Positions 9,250-19,243 of a DNA stretch of 64,000 nt are shown in pieces (position 1 is the stretch's first letter; each line of letters begins with the position of its first letter). A model generated the notes under the pieces. That model was given only the letters and a program-made list of their open reading frames with translations. It made no database searches and was not told the DNA's origin. A program made the translations under genes and the position numbers. Source of the stretch: Caulobacter vibrioides (GTDB lineage: Bacteria; Pseudomonadota; Alphaproteobacteria; Caulobacterales; Caulobacteraceae). The stretch spans positions 124,001 through 188,000 of the forward strand of contig NZ_PJRR01000014.1 in the NCBI RefSeq assembly GCF_002858865.1, in the 5' to 3' direction.

Positions 9250-9603
9250 CTAGCCGATCCGGAAGCGCTCGACGGCCAGGCGCAGCGCGCCGGCGTTGAT
9301 CGGCTTGGCCAGCACCTGCACCGACTCGAAGCCCGCGCGCGGCAGGTCGCCATAGCCGGTGGCGAAGACGAACGGCACGCCCTGCTCGCGCAGGCGTTCG
9401 GCGACCGGAAACACCATCTCGCCGCCGATATTGACGTCCAGCACCGCGCCGTCGGGCGAGGGATGGTCGCGCAGCCAGGCCAGGGCGGCGTCGACGGCGC
9501 CGAATGAGCCGGCCACCTCGCACCCCATGTCGCCGAGCATGTCCTCGACCATCATGGCCACCAGGGCCTCATCCTCGACGATCATGACCCGGGCGGTCTT
9601 CAT
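9250..9603 (-). CDS. Single-domain response regulator
   Basis: A 117-residue stand-alone receiver domain. The ATG at 9603 overlaps the stop of the upstream histidine kinase (ATGA), which fixes the start and couples translation. The acidic pocket is VEDE (residues 9-12), the phospho-acceptor is Asp56 in GAVLDVNIGG, and the conserved lysine lies in VLAKPIN near residue 98. There is no output domain, so it acts by protein contact or as a phosphate sink. Genes of this type next to HWE kinases (LovK-LovR in Caulobacter is the known example) tune the general stress response; that role here is an inference from context. Confidence 0.88.
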   Translation of the reverse strand: MKTARVMIVEDEALVAMMVEDMLGDMGCEVAGSFGAVDAALAWLRDHPSPDGAVLDVNIGGEMVFPVAERLREQGVPFVFATGYGDLPRAGFESVQVLAKPINAGALRLAVERFRIG

Positions 9604-10745
9604 GCGGCCAGGCTCATGCGTTCGGAGAGCGGCGCGCGCAGCGTGAAGACCAAGCCCGTGGGCGCGAAGTCGAGCACCGCCTGGCCGCCGAGGTCCCGCG
9701 CCAGGCCCTGATGCACCATCTTGGAGCCGAACCCGTTGCGCGTGGGCGGCCCCGACAGGGCGGGCCCACCCTGTTCGCGCCAGATCAGGGTCAGAAGCCC
9801 CGGAGCGGTCGCCTTGTCGACGTTCCATTCGATCGCGACCCGGCCTTGGGGGGTCGAGAGGGCGCCATGGCGCGCGGCGTTGGCGATCAGCTCGTGGATG
9901 GCCATGTGCACCGACACCGCCGTCTCGGCGCTGAAGGCGACGGCCGGGCCCTGGACCTCGAACCGTCCCGCAACGTCGTCGGCGAAGGTCGCCAGGGTGC
10001 GTTGCAGGATCTCCTCCAGTTGCGGACGTCCCCAGGCGCGGCGGGTCAGCAGTTCGTGCGCCTGCGAGAGCGCCAGGATCCGGCTCTCGAACACGTCGGC
10101 AAAGGCCTCGGGCGACGGGGTCGTGCGCAGGGTCTGGCGGGTGATCGACTGCACGATCGCCAGGGTGTTCTTCACGCGGTGATCCAGCTCGCGCAGCAGG
10201 AAGTGACCGTGCTCGAGCGAGGCGGCGAGGTAGTCATTGAGCCGACCGCTCTCCAGGGCCGAGGCCGTGGCGCGCGCGACCACCTGCAGCTTGCGCAGCA
10301 CCTCGGGCGGCGGATCATAGGGTCGCGCCCAATAGACGGCGATTGCGGCGATCGGATCACGCGGCCGGACGGGCGCGATCGCCAGGCTCTTCACGAAGGT
10401 GGGCCGATAGGCGTCGTGGGGCATGTCGGGATCGGCGTAGATATCGGGACAGACCACAACGCGACCGCTCTTCATCACGCGGCCGGCCACGCACTGGTCC
10501 ATCGGGAAACGCTTGCCTTTCCAGAGCGGCCCGATCGCGTCCTCGTCGACGTACCAGCACAGGTCCTTGTCACGCATGACGAAGGCCACGCCGTCGGCGT
10601 CCAGAATGCGCCGCGCGGCGCCGCGCACCACATCGGCGACCTCGTTGATCGTGCGCGTCGCCGACAGCGTCTCGATCATCTCGATCAGAGTCGTCAGGCC
10701 GGTTTCGGCGTCGCCGATGCTGTGGTTGACGTCGAGCTCCCGCAT
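9600..10745 (-). CDS. GAF-domain HWE/HRXXN-family sensor histidine kinase
   Basis: 381 residues from the ATG at 10745, preceded by GGAG. The N-terminal half (about 20-170) is a GAF sensor domain. The dimerisation box reads RELDHRVKNTLAIVQSITRQ, the HRxKN form of the HWE/HisKA_2 class, with the phospho-histidine in HRVKN. The ATP-binding domain (about 280-381) has HELIANAARHGAL as N-box and GFGSKMV as glycine loop. No membrane segments are visible, so it is a cytoplasmic sensor. It is coupled by a four-base overlap to a single receiver protein, its likely partner. HRXXN kinases in alphaproteobacteria commonly feed PhyR/EcfG stress signalling; whether this one does is not shown. Confidence 0.88.
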   Translation of the reverse strand: MRELDVNHSIGDAETGLTTLIEMIETLSATRTINEVADVVRGAARRILDADGVAFVMRDKDLCWYVDEDAIGPLWKGKRFPMDQCVAGRVMKSGRVVVCPDIYADPDMPHDAYRPTFVKSLAIAPVRPRDPIAAIAVYWARPYDPPPEVLRKLQVVARATASALESGRLNDYLAASLEHGHFLLRELDHRVKNTLAIVQSITRQTLRTTPSPEAFADVFESRILALSQAHELLTRRAWGRPQLEEILQRTLATFADDVAGRFEVQGPAVAFSAETAVSVHMAIHELIANAARHGALSTPQGRVAIEWNVDKATAPGLLTLIWREQGGPALSGPPTRNGFGSKMVHQGLARDLGGQAVLDFAPTGLVFTLRAPLSERMSLAA

Positions 10746-10912
10746 AGCTCCAGTCGCACGATGGTTGTGCCGTGAAACCCTAACATGTAGCCGTCGCTGA
10801 ACAAGCACGATCACCATGCGCGAATCAGAACGCCACGCCGCGCGAACCTGCGGAAAGTCGCACGAGACGGGGCCTCGCGCCTTGATAAGTCTCAAACTTT
10901 CGCCCGGGGGCG

Positions 10913-12175
10913 TCACTCGGTCGCAGGCGCCCCGCGCAGAACCCGATCCAGCCGCTGTCGGTCCAGCGCCCCTTCCCAGCGCGCCACCACCAGGGTGGCG
11001 ACGCCGTTGCCGACCAGGTTGGTCAGGGCCCGGCACTCGCTCATGAACCGGTCGACGCCCACCAGGATGGCGAGCGCGGCGATCGGGATGTCGGGCACGA
11101 CGGCCAGGGTGGCGGCCAGGGTGATGAAGCCCGCCCCCGTCACGCCCGAAGCGCCCTTCGAGGTCAGCATCGCCACGCCCAGCAGCGCCAGCTCCTGGCC
11201 CAGCGACAGCGGGGTGTTCGTCGCCTGGGCCAGGAACAGCGTGGCCAGGGTCATGTAGATGTTGGTGCCATCGAGGTTGAAGCTGTAGCCCGTGGGGATC
11301 ACCAGCCCGACCACCGAGCGGCGGGCCCCGGCGTTCTCCAGCTTCTCCATCATCTGCGGCAGCACCGATTCCGAGGAGCTGGTGCCCAGCACGATCAGGA
11401 GCTCCTCACGGATATAGGCCAGGAACCGGAAGATCGAGAACCCGCTGACCCAGGCGATGGCCCCCAGCACCACCAGCACGAACAGCAGCGAGGTGACATA
11501 GAAGGTCGCCACCAGCGCGCCCAGCTGCACCAGCGCCTCCACCCCGTACTTGCCGATGGTGAAGCCCATGGCCCCGAACGCGCCGATCGGGGCCAGGCGC
11601 ACGACGATATGGATGATCCCGAAGAACAGCTTGGACGTCTCGTCCAGCACATGGGCGACCTTCTCGCCGAAGTCGCCCATGCGCACGCAGGCGAACCCGG
11701 TCAGGATCGCGATCACCAGCACCTGCAGCAGATTCCCGTCGGCGAAGGCGCCGATGAAGGTGTCGGGGATCAGGTGCAGCAGATAGGCGACCATGCCCTC
11801 GCCGTGCTGGGCCTTTTCGACGTAGCCGGCGGCGATCGACGCATCGAGCGTGGCCGGATCGATGTTGAAGCCGGCGCCCGGCTGGATCAGGCGGCCGACG
11901 ACCAGGCCAATCACCAGGGCCAGGGTCGAGACCACCTCGAAATAGATCAGCGCCTTCACGCCCACCCGGCCGAACGCCTTCATGTCACCCATGCGCGCGA
12001 TGCCGCCGGCCACGGTGCAGAAGATCACCGGCGCGATGACCAGCTTGATCAGCTTGATAAACCCGTCGCCCAGCGGCTTCAGCGCCACCCCGATCTGCGG
12101 CCATATCGCCCCGACCAGCACCCCCAGGACGATCGCGATCAGCACCTGCACATAGATGGACTTCAAATGCCGCAC
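10913..12175 (-). CDS. dctA: C4-dicarboxylate:cation symporter DctA
   Basis: 420 residues, the usual length for DctA in the DAACS (glutamate/aspartate symporter) family. It imports succinate, fumarate, malate and often aspartate with protons. Visible hallmarks are the serine-rich re-entrant loop [27 protein letters not shown] in TM7, the second loop [12 protein letters not shown], and [18 protein letters not shown] in TM8. It starts at a GTG preceded by GGGGGAAGA. It stands alone, facing away from the tRNA gene, and no dctBD sensor pair adjoins it. Confidence 0.93.
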   Translation of the reverse strand: MRHLKSIYVQVLIAIVLGVLVGAIWPQIGVALKPLGDGFIKLIKLVIAPVIFCTVAGGIARMGDMKAFGRVGVKALIYFEVVSTLALVIGLVVGRLIQPGAGFNIDPATLDASIAAGYVEKAQHGEGMVAYLLHLIPDTFIGAFADGNLLQVLVIAILTGFACVRMGDFGEKVAHVLDETSKLFFGIIHIVVRLAPIGAFGAMGFTIGKYGVEALVQLGALVATFYVTSLLFVLVVLGAIAWVSGFSIFRFLAYIREELLIVLGTSSSESVLPQMMEKLENAGARRSVVGLVIPTGYSFNLDGTNIYMTLATLFLAQATNTPLSLGQELALLGVAMLTSKGASGVTGAGFITLAATLAVVPDIPIAALAILVGVDRFMSECRALTNLVGNGVATLVVARWEGALDRQRLDRVLRGAPATE

Positions 12176-12252
12176 GCGTTCTTCCCCCGCCGCGCGGACG
12201 GGGTTCTAACCGCCCCCGTCTTGCGCTATTGACCCTGACCCGCGCGCCGCGC

Positions 12253-12329
12253 GGCCCGGTAGCTCAGCAGGATAGAGCAGCGCTTTCCTAAAGCGAAGGT
12301 CGGGGGTTCGAGTCCCTCCCGGGCCGCCA
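12253..12329 (+). tRNA. tRNA-Arg (anticodon CCT)
   Basis: A complete cloverleaf can be folded: acceptor stem GGCCCGG with CCGGGCC, D-arm GCTC/GAGC, an anticodon arm with loop TTCCTAA giving anticodon CCT, T-arm GGGGG-TTCGAGT-CCCTC with one G-T pair, discriminator G, and an encoded CCA end (12327-12329). The first pair of the anticodon stem is a G-A mismatch. It reads AGG codons. The 3' end is 17 bases from the convergent cheR stop. Confidence 0.95.
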
Positions 12330-12346
12330 GGGGCGCCAGTAATCGC

Positions 12347-13177
12347 TCAGGCTGAGAGCGCGTGCGGCGCGGCGCTGGCGTCGGCCTTGATCCAGCATCC
12401 GGCTCGATTCGTCTGCGCGAAGGCGTTCGTCACCCCAAGCGTGGTTTCCGAAGCGCCGAGGAACAGATGGCCGCCGTTCTGCATCTGTCCGGCGACCAAA
12501 TCCAAGATCCGGCGTCGGGTAGAAATATCAAAATAAATCAGCACGTTGCGACAGAAAACGATGTCGAAACGCCCCAAAGCCCAAGGCGAGTCCATCAGGT
12601 TGTGGCGTTTCCAAGTGACCCTGCTGCGAAGCTCATTCTTGGCGCGCCAGGATTCGCCGTCCTTGTCGAAATAGCGGGTGAGCTTCTGAATAGGCAGGCC
12701 GCGCTGGATCTCGAAACTCGAATAGACGCCCGCTGCGGCCTTGGTCAGGCAGCTCTGCGAAATGTCGGTGCCGACGATCTCGACGGCGTTCTCGGCGCTA
12801 AGGTGCGGCAGCTCATCGCAAAGCATCGCGATGGAATAGGCCTCCTGACCGGTGGAGGCGGCCGCGCTCCAGATTCGGAGGGGGCCGGCCCCTCGGCGCC
12901 CTGGATCGGAGAGCAGAGTTCGCAGGACCTCGAAGGGCGTTTGGTCGCGGAAGAAGAAGGTCTCGTTGGTGGTCATCGCGTCCAGGGCGGCGTCGACCAC
13001 GCGGGCCTCCGGTCTATCCCGGATCGCGTCGATGAGCGCGTCGATATCGGCGTAGCCGCTAGTGCCGGCGATCGGCGCCAGTCGAGTCTTGACCAGATAG
13101 TCTTTGGTCTCGTCGATCAGGATACCCGTGCGCCGGTGCAGGAGCTCGGCGAAAAACAGAAGGTTCTGAGGGGTCAC
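12347..13177 (-). CDS. cheR: Chemotaxis protein methyltransferase CheR
   Basis: 276 residues. It methylates glutamates on chemoreceptors using S-adenosylmethionine. The N-terminal helical CheR_N domain (about 1-80) is followed by the Rossmann methyltransferase fold. Visible motifs are MTTNETFFFRD, WSAAASTGQEAYSIAMLC (SAM-binding loop), EIVGTDIS and FDIVFCRNVLIYFD. It is the last gene of the minus-strand che operon, and its start overlaps the cheB stop by four bases. There is no TPR extension. Confidence 0.95.
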   Translation of the reverse strand: MTPQNLLFFAELLHRRTGILIDETKDYLVKTRLAPIAGTSGYADIDALIDAIRDRPEARVVDAALDAMTTNETFFFRDQTPFEVLRTLLSDPGRRGAGPLRIWSAAASTGQEAYSIAMLCDELPHLSAENAVEIVGTDISQSCLTKAAAGVYSSFEIQRGLPIQKLTRYFDKDGESWRAKNELRSRVTWKRHNLMDSPWALGRFDIVFCRNVLIYFDISTRRRILDLVAGQMQNGGHLFLGASETTLGVTNAFAQTNRAGCWIKADASAAPHALSA

Positions 13178-14250
13178 GCCACGCTCCGGGCTCTTGACGC
13201 TATATAGGGGCCGATCTGATCCAGCGGCAAAACAGCTTCGGCGAGGCCGGCGTTGGCGACCGCCCCGGGCATGCCCCAGACGACGCTGGTCGCCTCATCC
13301 TGAGCGATGATCGTCCCGCCGACCTTGGCCAGGACGGCCGCGCCATCGCGCCCGTCACGTCCCATGCCCGTCAGCACGACCCCCAGCACACGGCCTTTCC
13401 AGAACCGCGCGGCGGACTCGAACAGAGGGTCAGCCGAAGGACGGCAATAGTTGACCTCGGGTCCTTGATCCAGATGGATACTGGGACCGCCGCCGCCGGC
13501 CGCACGGACGGTCATGTGGTAGTCGCCGGGCGCGACATAGATCACGCCGGGCACGATGGGCTCGCCGTTCTGAGCCTCGCGGGCCGTCAGATGCGATATG
13601 GGGTCCAACATCTGCGCCAGGGTGCGGGTGAAGCCGGGCGGCATGTGTTGGGCGATCAGAATGGGAGACGTCCAGTCCGCGCCGAGCCCGGCGATAAAGC
13701 GACGGAGCGCGGGGGGGCCTCCTGTGGAGGACGCCACGACCACGGCCTCGATCGGACCGGCGGGGCCCGACGAGGGCGGGGCTAGCGTTGGACGCGGCGC
13801 GGCTTGGGGCGGCGCGGGCCGCGCGGCGCGCGCGCCGAGGTGACGGACCTTCTCGATCAGGTCCTTCCGGTACAGATCAGCGCCGCCAAGCTTGTTGGCC
13901 GAGGGCTTGGCGATGTAGTCGGCCGCCCCCAGATCAAGCGCCCGCAGCGTGACTTCGGCCCCACGCTCGGTCAGGGTCGAGGCCATGATGACCCTGAGGT
14001 CGGGCTTGGCCGCCAAGAGCTTGGGCAGCGCCTCGAGGCCCGACATCACCGGCATCTCGATGTCCAGCAGGCAGACGTCGACCGAGGTGTCCGCCAGCTT
14101 GCGCAGCGCCTGACCGCCATCGACGGCGATGGCCGCAATGATGAAGCCCGCCTCCTCAAGCCAGCGCGTGACCATCCCGCGGACCACGGCGGAGTCGTCG
14201 ACAATCATGACCCGCACGGGATGGGCTGTCGCCGCGACGGCGGCGCTCAT
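13174..14250 (-). CDS. cheB: Chemotaxis protein-glutamate methylesterase CheB
   Basis: 358 residues. A receiver domain (about 10-130; phospho-acceptor Asp63 in LLDIEMPVMSG) is joined by a proline- and alanine-rich linker to the methylesterase/deamidase domain (about 165-355). Catalytic elements are the serine in VVASSTGGPPALRRF, the histidine in IAQHMPPGFTR and the aspartate in VVLTGMGRDGRDGA. It removes methyl groups from receptors under CheA control. It overlaps cheY and cheR by four bases each within a tightly coupled operon. Confidence 0.95.
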   Translation of the reverse strand: MSAAVAATAHPVRVMIVDDSAVVRGMVTRWLEEAGFIIAAIAVDGGQALRKLADTSVDVCLLDIEMPVMSGLEALPKLLAAKPDLRVIMASTLTERGAEVTLRALDLGAADYIAKPSANKLGGADLYRKDLIEKVRHLGARAARPAPPQAAPRPTLAPPSSGPAGPIEAVVVASSTGGPPALRRFIAGLGADWTSPILIAQHMPPGFTRTLAQMLDPISHLTAREAQNGEPIVPGVIYVAPGDYHMTVRAAGGGGPSIHLDQGPEVNYCRPSADPLFESAARFWKGRVLGVVLTGMGRDGRDGAAVLAKVGGTIIAQDEATSVVWGMPGAVANAGLAEAVLPLDQIGPYIASRARSVA

Positions 14251-14615
14251 CGCGCGATACCGGCCATGGCGAGTTTGGCTTCGAGAGCGGGCTCATCGAA
14301 CGGTTTGAAAATGTACTCGTCGGCTCCCGCCGCCATCGCCTGGGTGATGTGGTCCAGATCGTTTTCGGTCGTACAGAACACGACCTTGGCGTCCCGCCCG
14401 GCGGGCGCGGCGCGAAGCGTCTTCAGGAAGGTCAAGCCATCCATCCGCGGCATGTTCCAGTCCAGGAGCACCGCGTCCGGCATGCGGGCCTGGCACGCGT
14501 TGAGCGCATCAAGCCCGTCTTCGGCCTCCTCGACCGCATAGCCCATGCGCTCGAGCATGCGCCGCGCGACCTTCCGGATCACCGCGCTGTCGTCGACGAC
14601 CAGAACACAGGTCAT
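14247..14615 (-). CDS. cheY: Chemotaxis response regulator CheY
   Basis: A 122-residue single receiver domain. The ATG at 14615 overlaps the cheW stop. The acidic pair is in VVDDS (residues 6-10), the phospho-acceptor is Asp52 in LLDWNMPRMDG, the switch Thr lies in VFCTTEND and the invariant Lys in YIFKPFDEP. Position between cheW and cheB supports a direct CheA target. Whether it binds the flagellar motor or another output cannot be told from sequence. Confidence 0.92.
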   Translation of the reverse strand: MTCVLVVDDSAVIRKVARRMLERMGYAVEEAEDGLDALNACQARMPDAVLLDWNMPRMDGLTFLKTLRAAPAGRDAKVVFCTTENDLDHITQAMAAGADEYIFKPFDEPALEAKLAMAGIAR

Positions 14616-15064
14616 GCTGCGGCTCCATAATGCCCGGTCCCGCCGGTGATCAGTTTCGAGGCGTCCAGCACAACCAGCAGCCCCTCGGGCAGGCGGAACA
14701 CGCCGGGGATGATTTCGGCCCACCGCACCGGCAAATTGTCCGGGGGCGGAATAAGATCGATCGGATCCAGCTTCACCACCGACTCGACCTCGTCGACGAC
14801 CAGACCGTAGTGGTCGCCGCCCAGCTCCAGTCCGACCGCCTTGGCAGGCCTGGCGGTGGGGTCGCGCGGTTTCATGGCCAGGCGCGCCCGGGCGCAGACC
14901 GCCGTGACGATCCGCCCTCGAAGATTCAACACGCCAATGATTTCCGGCGGCGCCAGCGGCACCGGGGTGATGTTGCGTGGGTAAAACACGTCATGCACCA
15001 CCAAGGCGTCCAACCCGAAGAGATGGCCGCCGACGCGGAGGGTCACATAGTCCCGCGCGCTCAT
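14612..15064 (-). CDS. cheW: Chemotaxis coupling protein CheW
   Basis: 150 residues from the ATG at 15064, which overlaps the cheA stop (ATGA). A single CheW beta-barrel domain: DYVTLRVGGHLFGLDALVV at the start, the arginine region IIGVLNLRGRIVTAV, and GLVVDEVESVVKL followed by a C-terminal PGVFRLPEGLLVVLDASKL. It bridges receptors and CheA in the signalling array. An upstream extension of the frame exists inside cheA but has no domain content, so I use the coupled start. Confidence 0.93.
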   Translation of the reverse strand: MSARDYVTLRVGGHLFGLDALVVHDVFYPRNITPVPLAPPEIIGVLNLRGRIVTAVCARARLAMKPRDPTARPAKAVGLELGGDHYGLVVDEVESVVKLDPIDLIPPPDNLPVRWAEIIPGVFRLPEGLLVVLDASKLITGGTGHYGAAA

Positions 15065-17355
15065 GCGGCGATCCTTCCATCGGCGTCGCCGCCCGTCGCG
15101 CCCTTGGCGTGCTCGGCCAGGGCCAGCAGCATGAAGTGGTCGAGATCCAGCAGCTCGGTCGCCCGCCCGTTGATCAGCGCCACGCCCCGGACGCCCGGTC
15201 GACTTGCGGTCAGCTCGATATCGAGCTTGGCCCCGACCACGTCGACGATCTGGTCGACCGCCAGGCCCATGGCGTAGAGCATGCCCTGCACCACCAGCAG
15301 CGGCTGCGATCCGCTCTCCATAAAGCGCTGGCCGTCTTCGATCGTGAGCACCGGCATCAACTTGCCGCGATAATCGACCGCAGCGCGATCGCCGATGCGT
15401 TGAATGGTGGTGACCGGCGCCTGCTCGAGGCGTGTGATGCGCGAGAGCTCCACGGCTTTCAGCGCGCCTGCGCCGACCCGGACAATGAGCAGGCTGACCA
15501 GCTCCGCCGCCTCCGCTTCCGTCCACACCGCGGCTTCGTCGATCGCCTTCTGGGCGCGCGCGGGCATGTCGCCGGCGCGGTCGGACAAGCCGTTGGGATC
15601 AATGATCAGCACGACCGAACCATCGCCCAGCAGGGTGGCGCCCGAGAATACGGGAATGGTGCGCAAGACGCTGGCCAGGGGTTTGACCACGATCTCTTCG
15701 GTGTCGATCACCTCCTCGACCAGAACGCCGAAGCGGTGCGCGCCCACGCGCATGATCAAGACAAACTTGGCCTCGTGCCGGCGTTCGCGGCCCAGCTCCT
15801 CGGAAAGGTCGATGAGCGGGATCAGTTGCTCGCGCAGGCGCAGCATGCGGACGTGCTCGATCTCCTCGAAACGGTGGTCGGAATCGGCGCTGACCTTGAC
15901 CAGCTCCTGCACCGAGGCCTGCGGGACAGCGAAGCGTTCGCCCGCTGCGCGGATGATCAGCGCCGAGACGATCGCCAGCGTCAGAGGGATCTTGACCGTA
16001 ACGACGCAGCCCTGGCCCAGGGTCGACTGCAGCTCGATCTGGCCGCCGATCTGTTCGATATTGCTGCGGACCACATCCATGCCGACGCCGCGGCCCGAGA
16101 CATTGGTGACGACCACCGCAGTCGAGAAGCCCGGTGCGAAAATCAGCCGATGCACCTGGGCCTCGGTCATGGTTTCGGCTTCGGCCCGGCCCACAATGCC
16201 CTTTTCGATCGCCTTCTCGCGGATGCGCGCGGTGTCCAGCCCCCGGCCGTCGTCCCGCAGGCGGATCACGATCGCGCCGCCCTCGTGATAGGCTGAGAGG
16301 TGGATCAAGCCGGCCTCGGGCTTGCCCGCCGCGCGACGCGCCTCCGGCCCCTCCAGACCGTGGTCGGCGGAGTTGCGGACCATATGGGTCAAGGGGTCGC
16401 GGATCTGTTCCAGGACCTGCCGATCCAGCTCCGTCGCCTCGCCCTCCATGACCAGTTCGATGGGCTTGCCCAACTCGCCGGAGAGGTCGCGAACCAGCCG
16501 CGGCAGCTTTTTCCAAGCCTGGCCGATGGGCTGCATCCGCGTCTTCATGACGCTGTCCTGCAGCTCTCCGGTGATGGAGGACAGGCGTTGCAGCGGTGGC
16601 GTGAAGGTCTCGTCCCCGCGCCCTCGATTGAGCTGCAGGAGCTGATTGCGGGTCAGAACCAGCTCCGAAACCAGCGTCATCATGTCTTCCAGCACGTCGA
16701 CACCGACGCGGATGGTCTGAGGACCCAGGCTCTCGCTCACCGGGGCTTCGGGCGCGCTGTCGGTTTGGTCCGGTTCGAACGCTGCAGCCGGCGAGGCCGC
16801 CGCCGGCGTCTCGACGGGCGGCGCCGGCGCGCCGAAGACCGGCCCTTCGGCGGCCAGGAACGCCGCCTCAAGCTCTTCGAGAGACACCTCGCCCGGCCGC
16901 AGCGTACGCTCCGGAGCCGCCACGTCCGCTGCGAGCGGTTCGGGTTCGGCGGCCACGGCCGACTGTTCCGACGGGGCGGCGCCGTCCGAAAACGCCTCCA
17001 GCGCCCGGATCAGCGCCGTGTCGTCACCCTCGGGCTCCCGGCCCAGATCGCCGAGCCCGTCAAGGATCATCTTGATACGGTCGATCGCGCTCAGCACGGC
17101 CGTCACGGCTTGCGAAGAGACCTGCAGACGCCCGTCGCGGAACCGCCCCAGCAGCGTTTCGCCGGCGTGGGCGATGGCCTCCAGGCGTCCCAGGCCCAGA
17201 AAGCCGCAGGCGCCCTTCAGCGTGTGGACGAGGCGAAAGATCTTATCCAGAGCGGCGCGATCCTCGGGCCGCGCTTCAAACCGCACCAGTTCGACATCGA
17301 TCACCTCGAGCCCTTCGTGGGCCTCGACCAGGAAGTCGGCGATCAGATCATCCAT
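15061..17355 (-). CDS. cheA: Chemotaxis histidine kinase CheA with two C-terminal CheW-like domains
   Basis: 764 residues. The Hpt domain carries the phospho-histidine His44 in LVHTLKGACGFLGL. A long Pro/Ala/Glu-rich linker (about 125-235) stands in place of an obvious P2 domain. The dimerisation and ATPase domains follow, with HMVRNSADHGLE as N-box and GRGVGMDVV as glycine box (about 300-455). The normal CheW-like P5 domain spans about 460-605, and a second CheW-like domain follows at about 620-750 (LLIVRVGAGALKAVELS, YRGKLMPVLTIEDG). The extra domain is unusual. It starts 37 bases downstream of the MCP gene and is presumably co-transcribed with it. Confidence 0.93.
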   Translation of the reverse strand: MDDLIADFLVEAHEGLEVIDVELVRFEARPEDRAALDKIFRLVHTLKGACGFLGLGRLEAIAHAGETLLGRFRDGRLQVSSQAVTAVLSAIDRIKMILDGLGDLGREPEGDDTALIRALEAFSDGAAPSEQSAVAAEPEPLAADVAAPERTLRPGEVSLEELEAAFLAAEGPVFGAPAPPVETPAAASPAAAFEPDQTDSAPEAPVSESLGPQTIRVGVDVLEDMMTLVSELVLTRNQLLQLNRGRGDETFTPPLQRLSSITGELQDSVMKTRMQPIGQAWKKLPRLVRDLSGELGKPIELVMEGEATELDRQVLEQIRDPLTHMVRNSADHGLEGPEARRAAGKPEAGLIHLSAYHEGGAIVIRLRDDGRGLDTARIREKAIEKGIVGRAEAETMTEAQVHRLIFAPGFSTAVVVTNVSGRGVGMDVVRSNIEQIGGQIELQSTLGQGCVVTVKIPLTLAIVSALIIRAAGERFAVPQASVQELVKVSADSDHRFEEIEHVRMLRLREQLIPLIDLSEELGRERRHEAKFVLIMRVGAHRFGVLVEEVIDTEEIVVKPLASVLRTIPVFSGATLLGDGSVVLIIDPNGLSDRAGDMPARAQKAIDEAAVWTEAEAAELVSLLIVRVGAGALKAVELSRITRLEQAPVTTIQRIGDRAAVDYRGKLMPVLTIEDGQRFMESGSQPLLVVQGMLYAMGLAVDQIVDVVGAKLDIELTASRPGVRGVALINGRATELLDLDHFMLLALAEHAKGATGGDADGRIAA

Positions 17356-17392
17356 CGCTATCTCCGAAGGCCCTAACCGCGCCGGAGCGTGG

Positions 17393-19243
17393 TTAGGCGG
17401 CCCGCACCGTCTTCAGGAAGGTGTCCACGCGGTCACGCAGCGCTGCGGCCTGGCGCCCCAGCTCCTGCGAGGCGCTGACCACCTGGTGCGAGGCCGAGCC
17501 GGTCTGTTGCGCGCCATGCAAGACGTCGGAAATGTTCCGCGACACGTCTTGAGCGCCGTTGGCGGCTTCGGAGGTGTTGCGCGCGATCTCGCGGGTCGCG
17601 GCCGATTGCTCTTCGACCGCGGCGTTGATGGCCGTCGACACCGCGTTCATCTCGTCAATGATGCGCTGGATTTCGGAGATCGCCGACACCGAGTCGCTGG
17701 TGATGTTCTGGATCTCGTGGATCTGCGCGGCGATGTCCTCGGTGGCCTTGGCGGTCTGGGTGGCCAGACCCTTGACCTCGGCGGCCACGACGGCGAAGCC
17801 CCGGCCGGCCTCGCCGGCGCGCGCGCTTTCGATCGTGGCGTTCAGGGCCAGGAGATTGGTCTGACCGGCGATCTCGCTGATCAGGTTGACCACCTCGCCG
17901 ATCTTCTGCGCCGAGACGGACATCCGGTCGATGGTCTCGCTGGTGCGGCGAGCGCGGTCGACGGCCTGGGCGGCGATCGAGGTCGAGTGATTGACCTGAT
18001 GGGCGATCTCGTTGACCGACTTGCCCATCTCGTCGGTCGAGGAGGCCACCACGGCGACGCTGGTCGTGGCTTCTTCGGCGGCGGCGGCCACGGTCGCCGA
18101 CTGCTCGCTGGTGCGGCTGGCGGTATCGGCCAAGGCGCGGGCCGTGAGCTCCAACTCGTCGGCCTTCTCGGCGACCAGGGCGACGACCGCGCCGACATCC
18201 GCCTCGAACTGATCCGCCATGGCGCGAACAGCCTCGCGCTTGGCGATTTCGGACTGCGCCGTCGTCTCGCGGGCGGCCTTGAGATTACCCTTGAAGTCCT
18301 CCAGCGCGACCGCCAGGCGGCCCATCTCGTTCTGATCGCGGGTAAACGGCGTGTGGACGTCCAGATCATCGGCGCGGAGCTTGTCGATCACCGCCAGCAG
18401 ACCGCCGATGCGGCGCTGGATGCCGAACGCGAGCTGGACGGCCAGCAAGACCGCGAGGGCCAGGAAGGCGGCGACGACGCCGAGCCGTACGAACAGATCG
18501 GTCATGGCCGCCTGCTGGCGGTTCTCCAGCATCGTGTCGAGCACGACCGTGTCGGCGCGCCAAAGCGCGTCGATCGCGTTCAAGGCGACGCGTTCGGCGG
18601 CGATCGCTTCGGGCGACGTCGGATCGCTGGCCGCCATGACGGCGCTCACCGCCGTCTCCAGCTGGCGCAACGAGGCGGTCAAACCCGTGGCCACGGCGCG
18701 GCTTTTGTCGTTCGCCACCGCCGCTTCCACCGACGCCTTGGTCCGGTCCAGGGCGTCCTTGATCTGTGCGGAGTTCACCGCGCGGTCTTCGAGGGTGATC
18801 TGGTTGTGCCGAACACCGATGGTCCGCGCCAGGTTGGGCAAGCCGATGACCGCCGCATCCATGGCGTAGTAGCTGTCCAGATCAGGATCCAGGGTCAGGT
18901 TGGAGCCGTCGGCCACGGCCGCGATCAGCTTGTTCATCGCCTCGCCGCGCTGGTCGGGCGTCGCGCCCTGCAAGGCCTGCGCCGCCGCTTCCGCCGAGAA
19001 ATCCTCGGCGCCGGCCGGGGACGCGCCGCCGGTCTGACCCGCCGAGGCGTAGATCGAGAGCGCTTGCGGCCAGGCCTTCCGGAGCCATTCGACGCCGGCG
19101 CGCTCCTTCTGGGCGAACGAGACCTCCTTCATCACCTGTTGAACATAGATGAAGGTCATCAGCGCCAGCGGCGCCAGAAGAACCAGCGCCATCAGGCCCA
19201 GCTTCTTTCCGATGGAAAGCCTGCTGTTGAGTAGCTCGAACAT
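17393..19243 (-). CDS. Methyl-accepting chemotaxis protein
   Basis: 616 residues from the ATG at 19243, with AAGGGA eight bases upstream. TM1 is about residues 13-34 ([20 protein letters not shown]). A largely helical periplasmic domain of some 200 residues resembles nitrate/4HB-type sensor modules, and TM2 is near residue 255. HAMP and a cytoplasmic coiled coil follow. The hairpin tip is [20 protein letters not shown], the highly conserved CheA/CheW-binding region. No C-terminal CheR-docking pentapeptide is visible. It is the first gene of the minus-strand che operon and probably its dedicated receptor. The ligand is unknown. Confidence 0.92.
   Translation of the reverse strand: MFELLNSRLSIGKKLGLMALVLLAPLALMTFIYVQQVMKEVSFAQKERAGVEWLRKAWPQALSIYASAGQTGGASPAGAEDFSAEAAAQALQGATPDQRGEAMNKLIAAVADGSNLTLDPDLDSYYAMDAAVIGLPNLARTIGVRHNQITLEDRAVNSAQIKDALDRTKASVEAAVANDKSRAVATGLTASLRQLETAVSAVMAASDPTSPEAIAAERVALNAIDALWRADTVVLDTMLENRQQAAMTDLFVRLGVVAAFLALAVLLAVQLAFGIQRRIGGLLAVIDKLRADDLDVHTPFTRDQNEMGRLAVALEDFKGNLKAARETTAQSEIAKREAVRAMADQFEADVGAVVALVAEKADELELTARALADTASRTSEQSATVAAAAEEATTSVAVVASSTDEMGKSVNEIAHQVNHSTSIAAQAVDRARRTSETIDRMSVSAQKIGEVVNLISEIAGQTNLLALNATIESARAGEAGRGFAVVAAEVKGLATQTAKATEDIAAQIHEIQNITSDSVSAISEIQRIIDEMNAVSTAINAAVEEQSAATREIARNTSEAANGAQDVSRNISDVLHGAQQTGSASHQVVSASQELGRQAAALRDRVDTFLKTVRAA

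Noticed and set aside
17018-19234. A 738-codon plus-strand frame across the MCP and cheA genes
   Set aside because: It crosses two real genes and encodes repetitive Arg/Gly/Asp-rich sequence without any family pattern.
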